Under the pieces are notes generated by a model, which ran no database searches, was not told where the DNA came from, and saw only the letters and a list, made by a program, of their open reading frames with translations. A stretch of DNA of 5,772 nucleotides from Arthrobacter sp. (GTDB taxonomy: Bacteria; Actinomycetota; Actinomycetes; Actinomycetales; Micrococcaceae): positions 1-5,772 of the forward strand of contig JAODMS010000246.1 in NCBI GenBank assembly GCA_025464925.1, read 5' to 3'. A program made the translations under genes and the position numbers. Numbering within the stretch: the first letter of the stretch is position 1; each line of letters opens with the position of its first letter. Shown here piece by piece: positions 5,501 to 5,772 of this stretch.

Positions 5501-5772
5501 CACCGAATACAAGGAACCGTCCTACGGCAACTGGCGGGTCCCAAGGTCCGCCGGTCTGGGTGACCTCGGTGCTATCGGCACCGGGATTGTCATGGCCGGG
5601 CTGCTGCTGGGCATCATCAGCTTTGCCATCTGGGGCCTCTTCGCAGGCCTGGGCGTCCTGGCCGTCGCCGGGGTGCTGGTCCTGCTGCTGACCGTCAAGG
5701 ACAAGCACGGCCAGTCCGTAGTGGACCGTTTCGCGACCCGAATGAATTTCCGGCTCGCCCGTTCCTCGGGTG
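5487..5772 (+). CDS. SCO6880-family (PrgI-like) membrane protein, 3' end missing
   Basis: The frame starts at a GTG and runs open to the right edge, giving 95 residues of what is usually a protein of roughly 500 residues. The N-terminus contains YGNWRVPRSAGLGDLG (13-28), followed by two hydrophobic helices (about 29-48 and 52-70). A cytoplasmic stretch, KDKHGQSVVDRFATR (71-85), comes next. The Y-G-x-W-R-x-P-R-S-A-G-L-G motif, two helices and D-[KR]-H-G signature are what I know from Streptomyces SCO6880-type proteins. Their N-terminus is PrgI-like and the family lies just before a VirB4-type ATPase gene in actinobacterial secretion/conjugation loci. It is probably an inner-membrane partner of that ATPase. 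The GTG is chosen because GGGGGAGG lies six bases upstream and because the next in-frame ATG (5592) would remove the conserved motif. The overlap with the TrbL-like gene suggests coupled translation. Confidence 0.85.
   Translation, partial: MAAINTEYKEPSYGNWRVPRSAGLGDLGAIGTGIVMAGLLLGIISFAIWGLFAGLGVLAVAGVLVLLLTVKDKHGQSVVDRFATRMNFRLARSSG

Overview
This is a GC-rich window with strong G/C preference at third codon positions. Every gene reads on the + strand and most starts have a GGAGG- or GAAAGG-type ribosome binding site. This fits a high-GC actinobacterium. An Arthrobacter/Pseudarthrobacter-like micrococcal host is my best guess from style alone. The gene set points to a plasmid or integrated conjugative-type element rather than a housekeeping region.

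Layout from left to right: (1) the 3' end of a CHAP-domain cell-wall hydrolase; (2) a small lipoprotein whose GTG start overlaps the hydrolase stop by 4 bases; (3) a 476-residue ParA/MinD-type ATPase with a variant P-loop; (4) a 196-residue P-loop-like protein whose loop has lost the catalytic lysine (resembles DUF6668); (5) an 89-residue two-helix membrane protein like VirB2/TrbC pilin subunits; (6) a 251-residue single-pass membrane protein with an extracytoplasmic domain; (7) a 426-residue polytopic TrbL/VirB6-like protein with a long Gly/Ala-rich tail; (8) the first 95 residues of an SCO6880-family (PrgI-like) membrane protein, cut by the right edge. Intergenic gaps are at most 43 bases and I see no internal promoter or terminator, so the eight genes are probably one operon that runs past both edges.

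Taken together, this looks like part of an actinobacterial type IV secretion / conjugation-like machine. The hydrolase would open the peptidoglycan. The pilin-like, TrbL-like and SCO6880-like proteins would form the inner-membrane core. The lipoprotein and the single-pass protein would be extracytoplasmic accessory subunits. The two ATPase-like proteins are cytoplasmic partners of unknown role. The VirB4 ATPase, coupling protein and relaxase expected in such a locus are not in the window.

The most unusual feature is the tandem pair of P-loop proteins, both with altered nucleotide-binding loops (KGGANKTP and HGGAGET), inside a secretion operon. No RNA genes, insertion sequences, CRISPR arrays or long non-coding stretches were seen.
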